Assembly: GCA_029203145.1 (NCBI GenBank)
Contig: CP119309.1
Span: 1,947,001 to 2,011,000, forward strand
Reading direction: 5' to 3'
Source of the DNA: Candidatus Brevundimonas phytovorans
Lineage (GTDB): Bacteria > Pseudomonadota > Alphaproteobacteria > Caulobacterales > Caulobacteraceae
DNA length: 64,000 bases
The position numbers and the translations under genes were made by a program. The notes under the pieces were generated by a model that saw only the letters and a program-made list of their open reading frames with translations, did not search any database and had not been told where the DNA came from. Position 1 is the first letter of the stretch, and each line of letters starts with the position of its first letter. This document shows positions 33,325 through 41,753 of this stretch, piece by piece.

Positions 33325-33359
33325 GGGCGCGCCCTGCCCTGGTTTCAGGGGCGCGCCCC
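33325..33359 (+). terminator. GC-rich hairpin after prs
   Basis: GGGCGCGCCCTG pairs with CAGGGGCGCGCCC (one bulged base) and is followed by CGCGTTTGATTT. It probably ends the prs transcript before the lipoprotein gene. Confidence 0.6.
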
Positions 33360-33385
33360 GCGTTTGATTTGAGGGAATTTCGCCG

Positions 33386-34417
33386 ATGTCCCAGGCCTTC
33401 TTGCGCCGCGGCCTGTCCGTCGCCGCCATCGCCGCAGCCGCCCTTCTGGCCAGTTGTTCGACGCCGGAACCGGAAGCGCCGCCGCCGCCGCCGGTCACGC
33501 CGCTTCCCGCTGTCAGCCTGAACGAGGGCGTGGCCCAGGCCGCCTCGGTCTACGTCGCCTTCGTGCGCGAGGTCGGGACGATCCAGGCCGGCTTCCCCGA
33601 CGCCGAATCCATCCAGGCCGCGATCCGCAAGGGCGCCGCCTATGAGCCGGCCCAGCTGTCGCGCGGCATGATCGCCTATGGCGCCATCCTGGCCCTGCAA
33701 TCGCCCGAATATGTCGCCGGGGTGCGCCAGTTCGCCTCCACCCCCGCCCTGCGTCAGGACATGATCGCCCGCATGGTGGCCGATCCGGCCTATGCCGCCA
33801 CCCTGCCCGGCGCAGACGCCGCCGCAGGCCTGATCACCTCGACCATGGGCAAGGACATCGCCAGCCTGACCGCCATCGCCGAGGCGGTGGAAGGCGACGC
33901 CTATACGATCCAGGAACGCCGCGACCCGCGTCGCCGCTGGGCCGTCACGCCGATCGCCAACCGCGAGGGACGCCTGCAGGGCGCCAAGTCCCTGTCGGTG
34001 TCGCAACTGCCGTCCGCCGAGGAAAGCGCCCGCCTGTTCGCCGCGGCCAACAGCGGCTCTGGCCTGAACCTGACTCCGGCGCAGCGCGGGGCCCCCTTCA
34101 CCCCCGCCATGGTCAACTCTCTGGCCATCGCCGCCCTGGCCGCCCTGGGAGCCGCCGGAGACGACGCCCGGAGCAACACCGACGCGCTGACGGCCGAATC
34201 AAACACCGAATTCTGCACCAACATGTCCAAGCTGATGCTGTTCCAGTGCCTGGCGGCGTCGCGCCCCAGCTATGAGGACATGTTCTGCACCGGACGCCAT
34301 ATCGTGCGCGACCTGGCCACCTGCACGGCCCAGTACACCGGCCCGGTGCCGGTCGCGACGACGCCGGTCGTAACGGTCGCAGAGACCAATCCCACGCCGG
34401 GAAGCGGCATGAACTGA
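33386..34417 (+). CDS. Lipoprotein of unknown function
   Basis: This 343-residue protein has a lipoprotein signal (AAIAAAALLASCSTPEPEAP), a Pro-rich linker (about 27-42) and a largely helical body. Three Cys pairs near the C-terminus (TEFCTNMSKLMLFQCLAAS, MFCTGRH, LATCTAQY) may be disulfide-bonded. No family recognised. The CtrA-like box upstream would make it cell-cycle controlled, a testable hint at a role in envelope growth or division. Confidence 0.82.
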   Translation: MSQAFLRRGLSVAAIAAAALLASCSTPEPEAPPPPPVTPLPAVSLNEGVAQAASVYVAFVREVGTIQAGFPDAESIQAAIRKGAAYEPAQLSRGMIAYGAILALQSPEYVAGVRQFASTPALRQDMIARMVADPAYAATLPGADAAAGLITSTMGKDIASLTAIAEAVEGDAYTIQERRDPRRRWAVTPIANREGRLQGAKSLSVSQLPSAEESARLFAAANSGSGLNLTPAQRGAPFTPAMVNSLAIAALAALGAAGDDARSNTDALTAESNTEFCTNMSKLMLFQCLAASRPSYEDMFCTGRHIVRDLATCTAQYTGPVPVATTPVVTVAETNPTPGSGMN

Positions 34418-34563
34418 CGCGCTGGCGGGCTGAAACAGACCGGGGCGGTTGCGTCCCCCCCCTGATCCGTGTAATAGCCCGCCCTCTTGAATTCGAGGGT
34501 TCATGACCCCGTCGCGCGGGCTCCGGTTGGCGCGGCGTATCTGTTGTTATTGAGGCGAGCCCG

Positions 34564-35166
34564 ATGGCCGAGATCATTCTGAACGTTGACGTCCGTGAAG
34601 GCGCAGGCACCGGCAGCGCGCGCGCTGTTCGTCGCTCGGGCGCTGTGCCTGGCATCCTGTACGGTGGCGACAAGGCCCCCGTCTCGATCTCGGTGAACGA
34701 GAAGGACTTCCGCAAGTCCCTCTACACCGGCAAGCTGCTGGGCCACCTTGTGACCCTGAAGTACGGCGACGAGACCCAGCCGGTCATCGCCAAGACGGTT
34801 CAGTTCGACCCCGTGTCGGACCGCCCGCTGCACTTCGACCTGATGCGCGTTGACGCCAACGCCCCGGTCAAGATCGAGATCGCCGTTCACTTCAAGAACG
34901 CTGACGAAGCGCCCTTCTCGCGCGCCGGCGGCATGCTGGAAGTCGTCCGTCACTCGGTCGAGATCATGGTCGCCGCCGACCAGATCCCCGACGAACTGGT
35001 CGTTGACCTGAAGGGCCGCGAAATCGGCGAAAACATCCGCATGTCGGACATCGTCCTGCCCAAGGGCGCGACGGCTGTCATCACCGACCGCGACTTCATG
35101 ATCGCCACGATCAAGACCTCGGCCGCTGGCCAGTCGGACGCCGGCGACACGACCGTCGAAGCCTAA
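34564..35166 (+). CDS. rplY: Ribosomal protein L25 (CTC-type)
   Basis: This 200-residue protein binds 5S rRNA. It combines an N-terminal L25 domain (LNVDVREGAGTGSARAVRR, AVPGILYGGDKAP) with a C-terminal TL5/CTC domain (about residues 95-185; VEIMVAADQIPDELVVDLKG), the long form common in Alphaproteobacteria. It is followed by a strong terminator and pth, the usual rplY-pth pairing. Confidence 0.95.
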   Translation: MAEIILNVDVREGAGTGSARAVRRSGAVPGILYGGDKAPVSISVNEKDFRKSLYTGKLLGHLVTLKYGDETQPVIAKTVQFDPVSDRPLHFDLMRVDANAPVKIEIAVHFKNADEAPFSRAGGMLEVVRHSVEIMVAADQIPDELVVDLKGREIGENIRMSDIVLPKGATAVITDRDFMIATIKTSAAGQSDAGDTTVEA

Positions 35167-35182
35167 GGGCATTTTTCCCTAT

Positions 35183-35205
35183 CGCTTCGCGCACGGCGCG
35201 AAGCG
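35183..35205. repeat. Perfect hairpin between rplY and pth
   Basis: CGCTTCGCGC-ACG-GCGCGAAGCG is a perfect 10-bp stem with a 3-base loop, 16 bp after the rplY stop. Without a T-tract it may protect the rplY mRNA end, with the true terminator following. Confidence 0.6.
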
Positions 35206-35230
35206 GCTTGAGGGAAGACGCCAAAAGTTC

Positions 35231-35264
35231 AGCCCCGCCCGGTTCGCCCGGCGGGGCTTTTCTT
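35231..35264 (+). terminator. Intrinsic terminator after rplY
   Basis: AGCCCCGCC pairs with GGCGGGGCT across a 10-base spacer, followed by TTTTCTTT. A standard rho-independent terminator 28 bp before the pth start. Confidence 0.85.
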
Positions 35265-35292
35265 TGCCCGGAGCACAGGGCAAGAGGTCCCC

Positions 35293-35910
35293 ATGATCAT
35301 CATCGCCGGTCTGGGCAATCCGGGCCCCAAATACGAAAAGAACCGCCACAACATCGGCTTCATGGCTGTAGACGAGATCGCGCGCCGCTGGCGCTTCGGT
35401 CCCGAGCGGGCCAAGTTCCAGTCCATCGTCAGCGAGGGCGAGGTCGACAGCGCCGACGGCCCGGTCAAGGTCCTGCTGATGAAGCCCCAGACCTATATGA
35501 ACGAGAGCGGCCGCGCGGTCGGCGAGGCGGCGCGCTTCTACAAGATCAAACCCAGCGAGATCATCGTCTTCCACGACGAGATCGACCTGGCCCCCGGCCG
35601 CTTCCGCATGAAGACCGGCGGCGGCGCGGCGGGCCAGAACGGCGTCCGCAGCCTGATCAGCCACCTGGGCGCCGACTTCCGCCGGGGCCGGATGGGCGTC
35701 GGCCATCCGGGTGAGAGCCATCTGGTCATGCCCCACGTCCTGGGCGACTTCCACAAGGCTGAGAAGCCCTGGCTGGACGCCCTGCTGCAAGCCTGCGCCG
35801 ACGCCCTGCCCTTCGCCGTGGCCGGCGACGACGAACGCTATCAGGGCGAAGTCATGCGTCTGGCACCGGCGCCGAAGTTCAGCCCGCGTCAGGCGGCGCG
35901 CGGGGAGTAG
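35293..35910 (+). CDS. pth: Aminoacyl-tRNA hydrolase (peptidyl-tRNA hydrolase)
   Basis: This 205-residue enzyme frees tRNA from stalled peptidyl-tRNA. Motifs GLGNPGPKYEKNRHNIGF (with the catalytic His), KPQTYMNESG, HDEIDLAPG (catalytic Asp) and GGGAAGQNGVRS are all present. ATG 35293 begins directly at the family start (MIIIAGLGNPG). Confidence 0.97.
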   Translation: MIIIAGLGNPGPKYEKNRHNIGFMAVDEIARRWRFGPERAKFQSIVSEGEVDSADGPVKVLLMKPQTYMNESGRAVGEAARFYKIKPSEIIVFHDEIDLAPGRFRMKTGGGAAGQNGVRSLISHLGADFRRGRMGVGHPGESHLVMPHVLGDFHKAEKPWLDALLQACADALPFAVAGDDERYQGEVMRLAPAPKFSPRQAARGE

Positions 35911-35923
35911 GCAGACGCTCCTG

Positions 35924-36058
35924 CTTTCCTCCCCATTCCATGGGGAGGGGGACCGCGTAGCGGTGGAGGGGGCGACACAAACGCCCACCGTCGAGTCGCC
36001 CCCTCCGTCACGGCCGCTGGCGCGCCCGCGCCACCTCCCCATGGAATGGGGAGGAAAG
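35924..36058. repeat. 135-bp nested inverted repeat between pth and the DUF4139 gene
   Basis: The outer arms at 35924-35948 and 36034-36058 are perfect 25-base reverse complements (each starting CTTTCCTCCCCATTCC on its own strand). Inside, a second perfect 12-bp pair (GGAGGGGGCGAC with GTCGCCCCCTCC) gives a nested cruciform. It fills the space between two convergent genes. It looks like a mobile palindromic repeat element of the REP/MITE kind; related fragments occur near 43642-43670 and 53690-53710. Confidence 0.8.
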
Positions 36059-36066
36059 AAGATGCT

Positions 36067-37671
36067 TCAATCCGTCGTCGTCCACGCCGCCTTCAGCGTC
36101 GCCGCGCCATTGGCGGGGACGGTCAGGGTCCAGACCGGAAAGCCGGTGTCGTCGATGCGGCTGCGGATCGACTGGCTGCGGATACGGAAGCCGCGCGACA
36201 TCGCCGCGTCTGCGACCAGTTCGACGGTGACGGGCTCGGCGCGGGCGTTGGTGACGGTGGTCTCGACCTCCGACCGTTCCGTCGTCACCGCCCCGCGCGT
36301 GGTGCTGCTCGACTTCACCAGCCGCGTCTGCACCCGCACGTCGGGCGACAGGCCAAAGGTCAGGCGCACGGGCAGACCCACGCCCTTGTCCTCGAAACGG
36401 TCCTGACCCGCCAGCAGGACGCCGCCCGCCCCATCCGGCTGCATGACCGCCACCGAGCCGCCCGGCAGGGCCAGGCCGAGCCCGGCGGCTTCTTCATTTT
36501 TCAGTTTCAGGATGATCTCGGACGACCGCGATTCGTCGTCGGCGCTCAGCACGTTCGCACGATAGACGCGTTCATAGGCCACCCCCTCGCGCTCCAGGAA
36601 CCGCACCTGCTTGGTCTGGCGCGCGGCCACCGTGGTCGGCTCCGGCAGTGTGTAGATCTTGTAGTCGCCCAGTTCGCCCTGACGCGCGACGCGACTGCCG
36701 GTGACGATGACGTCCTCGACAGCGGCGCGCATGGCAACCGGCGCCGCCATCATCATCGGCGGTGGGGGTGGCGCGGGCGGCGGCGGCGGTGGAATTCCAT
36801 AGCTCTCGCCCGATCCGAAGGTCGTCGTCCCCTGCGGCCAGCACTGGTTCTGCTGATAGCGAACCATCGGCTCGACCGGCACGGTGCCGTCGTCCTTCCT
36901 CAGCGTCCCGGCCACCACCTGCACCGGCGCGTCGGGGAAGCCCGTCCCGCCAAAGTTGGCCAGCGTCACCCAGCCGGTCAGTTCCAGCGTGCCGTCGGCG
37001 GGGTCCAGACGCGCCACATAGTCGGCCGACCACTGCAGCCCCGTCGCCAGATAGGCCAGGGTGACGGTGTGCCGCCCGGCCCGCTCGGCCCGCGTGCGAA
37101 CCGACAGCACCGGCTGGTCGCCCAGCCCCTCGGGCACGCGGTCGAAGATGACGCGCTCGGTCTGGCCGGAACAGTCCAGGGCCTCGAACCGGCCGTCGAT
37201 CTCCAGCACCGTGCCTTGCGCGCCTGCGCGGATCACGGCGGCCTTTTCCACCTGTTCGCCGGTCGCGGGATTGGTGCGGACGACCCGCACCACCTCGCCC
37301 ACGGATTTCTCCATCAGGCTGGCGGGCGACAGCAGGTCGAAGTCGGCGTTGCGCTCGACCACATGGGCGGGCAGGCCCTCCAGCACCGCGCTCTGCGGCA
37401 CGACGCCGGTGGCCAGCCCCCGAAAGCGGATGATCCCCTCGCCCGCCGGCAGGTCCACTGTCCGCGTCTCGACGATCAGGGCCAGCCCTTCACGATCCAG
37501 CCGGCTCCAGGGCTGACGCGACTGCGCCATCAGTTGAACCGTATCGACCGGCTGGTCACGGTAGATGACCACGGTCGCCGTGTCCGGGCGCGCGGAGACG
37601 CTTTCGGTCTGCGCCCAGACGGAGGGCGCCAGGACGGTCAGGGCCGTGGTGATCGCCAGAAGGCGGCGCAT
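36067..37671 (-). CDS. DUF4139 domain protein with proline-rich insert
   Basis: This 534-residue exported protein has a signal peptide ending PSVWA|QTE, a conserved core in two parts (ADYVARLDPADGTLELTGWV and the C-terminal beta region ending NGAATLKAAWT) and, between them at about residues 305-340, a Pro/Met run and the segment VEDVIVTGSRVARQGELGDY. The latter resembles the start of TonB-dependent receptor plugs (VxVTGSR). DUF4139 proteins are of unknown function. It starts 4 bp after its paralogue's stop, so both are one operon. Confidence 0.82.
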   Translation of the reverse strand: MRRLLAITTALTVLAPSVWAQTESVSARPDTATVVIYRDQPVDTVQLMAQSRQPWSRLDREGLALIVETRTVDLPAGEGIIRFRGLATGVVPQSAVLEGLPAHVVERNADFDLLSPASLMEKSVGEVVRVVRTNPATGEQVEKAAVIRAGAQGTVLEIDGRFEALDCSGQTERVIFDRVPEGLGDQPVLSVRTRAERAGRHTVTLAYLATGLQWSADYVARLDPADGTLELTGWVTLANFGGTGFPDAPVQVVAGTLRKDDGTVPVEPMVRYQQNQCWPQGTTTFGSGESYGIPPPPPPAPPPPPMMMAAPVAMRAAVEDVIVTGSRVARQGELGDYKIYTLPEPTTVAARQTKQVRFLEREGVAYERVYRANVLSADDESRSSEIILKLKNEEAAGLGLALPGGSVAVMQPDGAGGVLLAGQDRFEDKGVGLPVRLTFGLSPDVRVQTRLVKSSSTTRGAVTTERSEVETTVTNARAEPVTVELVADAAMSRGFRIRSQSIRSRIDDTGFPVWTLTVPANGAATLKAAWTTTD

Positions 37672-37675
37672 GGGA

Positions 37676-39085
37676 TCAGCCGCCCGTGGTGATGGTCGCG
37701 GTCAGCTTGGTCTCGCCGTTGGCCGGCACAGGCACGCGCCAGACGACAGTGCGGGCGTCGCGCATCTCGCCCGCGATGCTCTGCTCGCTCAGTTCCGTGT
37801 CACGACCCAGACCGCGCTGGCGCACCTCGACCGTCACCGGCTCCGGCCGTGCGTTGCGAACGGTGTATTCCATCGCATAGCGGGTGCGGAAATAGTCCAC
37901 CAGGCGCTTGGACGTGCGCTCGGACGAGACCAGGCGCGGCTGCACCGTCACGTCAAAGGCGTCGCCCGTCGTGACCACGATCTCGGACCCGGCAGGCGAG
38001 TGATCGACCTGATCCTCACCGATAAAGCGCGGCTCGCCTGCCGCGTCCTTCACATAGACCCGCATGACCCCTGCCGGTAGGGCGCGGGCGGCGGCGCCCG
38101 AGCCATTCGAGAATATGACGCCGACCTCGGCCGCGACCGGCTCCTCAAAGGTCTGGAAGCCGTCGATGACATTCAGATAGCGCTTGGTCGCCGGCACGCC
38201 CGCCGCGTCGATCAGGCCCACCTGCTTGGTCTGGTTGTTGGCGACCGTGACGGCTTCCGGCAGCGGGTAGACATAGACGTCGGCCAGGGCGCCCTGCCCG
38301 CCCGTCTGCGTGCCGTTGCCGCGCTGGCCGGGCCGCACCACGCCGCGCGGGTTGTAACCGCCCTGGTTGATCAGGTTGACGTCGCCCGCCACCACCCGCG
38401 TCTGGGCGTTGGAGAAGGTCGCGCCCGAGTTGTTGGTGATCGTCACCCAGCCGGTCAGGTCCAGCTTGCCCGCCTTCTCGTCGAACCGGGCGACATAGTC
38501 GGCCTTCCACGCCAGACCGGCGGTCAGATAGGAGAGCGTCGTCTCGCGCCGCCCACCGCCCTCGGCGTCCAGCGTAACGCTCAGCGTCGGACGCGGGCGC
38601 AGATTTTCCGGCACCCGGTCAAAGATGACCCGCGTCGGCACCCCGTCGTCGCGCAGCACCTCGATGCGGTTTCCAATCTGCAAGACCACGCCCTGATTCG
38701 CCGCCAGAACGCGGGCGCGCTCGGTCGTCTGGGCGCCCGAGCCGGGGTTGGTGCGAACGATGCCGATGTCGCCGCCCACGGCGCTTTCCATCAGCTTGCC
38801 CGGCGTCAGCAGGTCATAGTCGAAGTTCTGCTCGACCACCGACAGGCCGCGCCCCGACAGGCCGACCGTCTCGGGCCGGATGCTGGCGGACACGCCCGGA
38901 AACTCCTGACGCGAGCGCCCGGCGGGCACGTTCAGGTTCCGCACGTCCTCCACCAGGGCGATGTTCTGATTATAGACGGTCAGGGAGACGCGGTCGGGAC
39001 CGCCCGGCCCCTCCTCCACCTGTTGCGCCATTACCGGCGCGGCCAGCAGCATGGCGACGGCGAAGGGTCCAAGTGCGCGGATCAT
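37676..39085 (-). CDS. DUF4139 family protein (paralogue)
   Basis: This 469-residue exported protein has a signal peptide (MIRALGPFAVAMLLAAPVMA), then VSLTVYNQNIALVEDVRNLN, the DUF4139 core (KADYVARFDEKAGKLDLTGW) and a C-terminal beta domain ending NGETKLTATITTGG. The overall plan equals the downstream gene, but a short Gly/Asn-rich loop replaces the Pro-rich/VTGSR insert. ATG 39085 follows GGGAAGATCTC. Envelope location is predicted; no activity is known. Confidence 0.83.
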   Translation of the reverse strand: MIRALGPFAVAMLLAAPVMAQQVEEGPGGPDRVSLTVYNQNIALVEDVRNLNVPAGRSRQEFPGVSASIRPETVGLSGRGLSVVEQNFDYDLLTPGKLMESAVGGDIGIVRTNPGSGAQTTERARVLAANQGVVLQIGNRIEVLRDDGVPTRVIFDRVPENLRPRPTLSVTLDAEGGGRRETTLSYLTAGLAWKADYVARFDEKAGKLDLTGWVTITNNSGATFSNAQTRVVAGDVNLINQGGYNPRGVVRPGQRGNGTQTGGQGALADVYVYPLPEAVTVANNQTKQVGLIDAAGVPATKRYLNVIDGFQTFEEPVAAEVGVIFSNGSGAAARALPAGVMRVYVKDAAGEPRFIGEDQVDHSPAGSEIVVTTGDAFDVTVQPRLVSSERTSKRLVDYFRTRYAMEYTVRNARPEPVTVEVRQRGLGRDTELSEQSIAGEMRDARTVVWRVPVPANGETKLTATITTGG

Positions 39086-39242
39086 GAGATCTTCCCTGAG
39101 CGTTTCGGGGGCCACGCTGACACGGAGAAACGGCTGTTGTCGAGGGTGTGCGGCCTCCCGTCACGCTGGACGGCTCTGGCTTCACATTGCGGGAAGGTTT
39201 AAGCCCCGGCCTGTGACCCGGTCCCAGAGTGAAAACTGGTCG

Positions 39243-39599
39243 ATGACGCGCTCGCTGGCCTTCCTGGCCGCGACGTTCGCCATCGTGATCGGAACCCTGC
39301 TCCCCTTTGCGGCGCTGGCGGCCTCGGTTCCCGGCCAGCCCATCGTCATCTGCTCGGCCGAGGGGCCGCAGACGATCCAGACAGGCGGCGTCGACGGCCC
39401 GGTCAACCAGCACGTCGGGGCCAAGTGCGCGGCCTGCGTCATGCCCCTGCTGGCCGCCCTGCCCGAACCGGCCGCGCCCGCGCCGGCTCCGGCCGTCCGC
39501 ATGGTCGCGCCGGTCGCCTATGCGCCCTTCCGCGTCAGTCCCCCGCCGCCGGCCCGCGCGCCGCCGCGCCCGCCGTCCACCGCGCCTCCCCACGCCTGA
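39243..39599 (+). CDS. DUF2946-like small exported protein
   Basis: This 118-residue protein has an N-terminal hydrophobic signal or anchor (LAFLAATFAIVIGTLLPFAA), then IVICSAEG and AKCAACVMPLL, a CxxC motif like that in DUF2946 proteins, and a Pro-rich tail. DUF2946 proteins are often the first gene of copper-related TonB receptor operons, as seems to be the case here (receptor, PepSY and PCu(A)C genes follow). The Cys residues may bind copper. Confidence 0.7.
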   Translation: MTRSLAFLAATFAIVIGTLLPFAALAASVPGQPIVICSAEGPQTIQTGGVDGPVNQHVGAKCAACVMPLLAALPEPAAPAPAPAVRMVAPVAYAPFRVSPPPPARAPPRPPSTAPPHA

Positions 39600-39616
39600 A
39601 AACCAGACCTATCGAC

Positions 39617-39659
39617 GCCGCGCGCCTGCTGACGGGCCGCGCGGCTGCATTTCTGTTTT
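39617..39659 (+). terminator. Hairpin with T-rich tail ahead of the TonB receptor gene
   Basis: The stem GCCGCGCG/CGCGCGGC with a 13-base loop is followed by TGCATTTCTGTTTT, between the DUF2946-like gene and the receptor gene 16 bp further on. In this position it may act as an attenuator that sets the ratio of the two products. Confidence 0.5.
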
Positions 39660-39674
39660 CAGGATCCCAGTTTC

Positions 39675-41753
39675 ATGTCTTTCAAGACCACTACGGCGCC
39701 GTGCGCGCTGCTCATCGGCGCCTGCCTGGCGCCCGCCCTCGCTCATGCCTCCGAGGCTGAGGGGCCAAATGCTGAAGGTCCGGCAACCGTCGTCGACAGC
39801 ATCATCGTCACCGGGCGCCGCAACGCCGAGGACCCCGCCGTCGTGGCCGAGGCGCGCGACCGTCTCAGCCGCACCCCCGGCGCCGTGGCCGTCGTCTCGG
39901 CCGAGAGCTATGCCGACCGCTTCGCCCAGGGCTTTTCCGACACCCTGAGGAACGTCCCCGGCGTCCTGGCGCAGAAACGCTATGGCGAGGAAAGCCGCCT
40001 CTCCATTCGCGGCTCGGGCATCGCCCAGGGCTTCCATCAGCGCGGCGTCCTGCTGGCTCAGGACGGCGTCCCCTTCGCCGACGCCGACGGCTTCTCCGAC
40101 TTTCAGGGCGTGGACGCGCTGAGCGCCCGCTACATCGAGGTGTGGAAGGGGTCGAACACGCTTCGCTTCGGCGGGGCGCAGCTGGGCGGGGCGATCAACC
40201 TGGTGACGCCGAGCGGCCGCACGGCGCTGCAAGAGAACCTGCTTCAGCTGGAAGGCGGCAGCTTCGGCTCTGCGCGCGGCCACGCCGCCGTGGCCCGCAC
40301 GCACGGCGACTGGGACGTCTACGCCGCCGTCACGGGGATGCGGAGCGACGGCTGGCGCGATCATAGCGAACAGTCGCAAGGCCGGCTGACCGTCAACGCC
40401 GGGCGCTCGTTCGGCGAAGACCGCGAGGTGCGCCTGATCGCCCAGGCGGCGGACATCAAGCAGGACATCCCCGGCGCCCTGACGCTGGATCAGGCGCTGA
40501 AGACGCCGCGCATGGCTTCGATCTCGGCCGTCGCGGGCGATCAGGCCCGCGACCTGACGGTCAAGCGCCTGACGCTGCAGACGCGCTGGCGCTTCAATGA
40601 ATCCACCCTGTTCGAGGGCGCCGTCTGGGGCTGGGAGAAGTCGCTCTATCACCCGATCTTCCAGGTCGTGGATCAGGAAAGCGCCACGCGCGGCGCCTTT
40701 GGCCGCATCGACTGGGCGGGTCAGGTCGCGGGCCTGCGCGCCGACGCCTTCTATGGCTTCAGCTGGCGTGACGGCGACCTGGACGCCCTGCGCTACGTCA
40801 ACATCGCCGGTAATCGCGGCGCCCTGACGGCCAAGGGCAAGCAGGAGGCGACGGGGCTCGACGTCTTCGCCGAGGGGCGCCTGTTCGTCACCGACCGGCT
40901 GGCCCTGGTCGCGGGCGGATCCTGGGGGCGGGCCACGCGCGACTATCGCGACCATCTGGCCCCGGCCAATGACGACAGCATCGACTACGACTGGTTCTCG
41001 CCGCGTCTGGGCCTGTTGTGGGAAAATGAGGACGGGGCCCAGGTCTTCGCCAACGTCACCCGCTCGGTCGAGCCGCCGACCTATGGGGCGCTTGTGCAGG
41101 CCCCGCTGGCCGGCTTCGTCCCGGTCGAGGTTCAGGACGCCTGGACCGCCGAGATCGGCACGCGCGGCAGACGCGGCGCCTTCGCCTGGGACCTGACCGC
41201 CTATCACAGCCAGATCGACGGCGAGATGCTGAACTTCATCACCGGCCCGGACATCCCAGCCGCCACCTTCAACGCCGACAAGACCCTCCACCAGGGGATC
41301 GAGGCCGGTCTGGACTGGCGCCTGCCCGTCGAACTGGCGGACGGCTCCCTGCTGCTGCGCCAGACGTACAACTGGAGCGACTTCCGCTTCGACGGCGATG
41401 CGCGCTGGGGCGACAACCGCCTGCCGGTCGTGCCCGAGCATCAGTACCGGGCCGAGCTGACCTGGCGTCACGCCTCGGGCGTCTTCGTCACGCCTTCGGT
41501 CGAGTGGCGGATCAGCAGCCCCTATGTCGACTACGCCAATACGATGAAGGCGCCCGACTACGCCGTTCTGGGCCTGACCGGCGGCTTCAACATCGGGTCC
41601 CACGCCTCGGTCTATGTCGACGCCCGCAACCTGACGAACGAGCGCTACGTCGGCGAGTTCTCCGCCGTGACCGACGCGCGCACGACTTCGACCGCCGTCT
41701 TCTTCCCCGGCGAGGGACGCTCCGTCTTCGTCGGCGTCAGGCTGGCCTACTGA
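39675..41753 (+). CDS. TonB-dependent outer-membrane receptor (probable copper)
   Basis: This 692-residue receptor has a signal peptide (ACLAPALAHA|SEA), a TonB-box-like segment (VVDSIIVTGRR), a plug domain (about 50-175; LRNVPGVLAQKRYGEESRLS, EVWKGSNTLRFGGAQLGGAI) and a 22-strand barrel ending in aromatic Tyr (GVRLAY). It imports a substrate using TonB/ExbBD energy. Copper is inferred from neighbours: DUF2946-like before, PepSY (TGATG overlap) and PCu(A)C after. Receptors beside PepSY proteins can also handle iron chelates, so substrate is not proven. Confidence 0.88.
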   Translation: MSFKTTTAPCALLIGACLAPALAHASEAEGPNAEGPATVVDSIIVTGRRNAEDPAVVAEARDRLSRTPGAVAVVSAESYADRFAQGFSDTLRNVPGVLAQKRYGEESRLSIRGSGIAQGFHQRGVLLAQDGVPFADADGFSDFQGVDALSARYIEVWKGSNTLRFGGAQLGGAINLVTPSGRTALQENLLQLEGGSFGSARGHAAVARTHGDWDVYAAVTGMRSDGWRDHSEQSQGRLTVNAGRSFGEDREVRLIAQAADIKQDIPGALTLDQALKTPRMASISAVAGDQARDLTVKRLTLQTRWRFNESTLFEGAVWGWEKSLYHPIFQVVDQESATRGAFGRIDWAGQVAGLRADAFYGFSWRDGDLDALRYVNIAGNRGALTAKGKQEATGLDVFAEGRLFVTDRLALVAGGSWGRATRDYRDHLAPANDDSIDYDWFSPRLGLLWENEDGAQVFANVTRSVEPPTYGALVQAPLAGFVPVEVQDAWTAEIGTRGRRGAFAWDLTAYHSQIDGEMLNFITGPDIPAATFNADKTLHQGIEAGLDWRLPVELADGSLLLRQTYNWSDFRFDGDARWGDNRLPVVPEHQYRAELTWRHASGVFVTPSVEWRISSPYVDYANTMKAPDYAVLGLTGGFNIGSHASVYVDARNLTNERYVGEFSAVTDARTTSTAVFFPGEGRSVFVGVRLAY

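Noticed and set aside
32147..34006. 619-codon minus-strand frame opposite prs and the lipoprotein gene
   Set aside because: prs is certain from its motifs, and the antisense frame spans two genes and a terminator.
34418..34563. Possible tRNA before rplY
   Set aside because: No TTC-containing T-loop with matching acceptor or cloverleaf could be found; no tRNA was seen elsewhere either.
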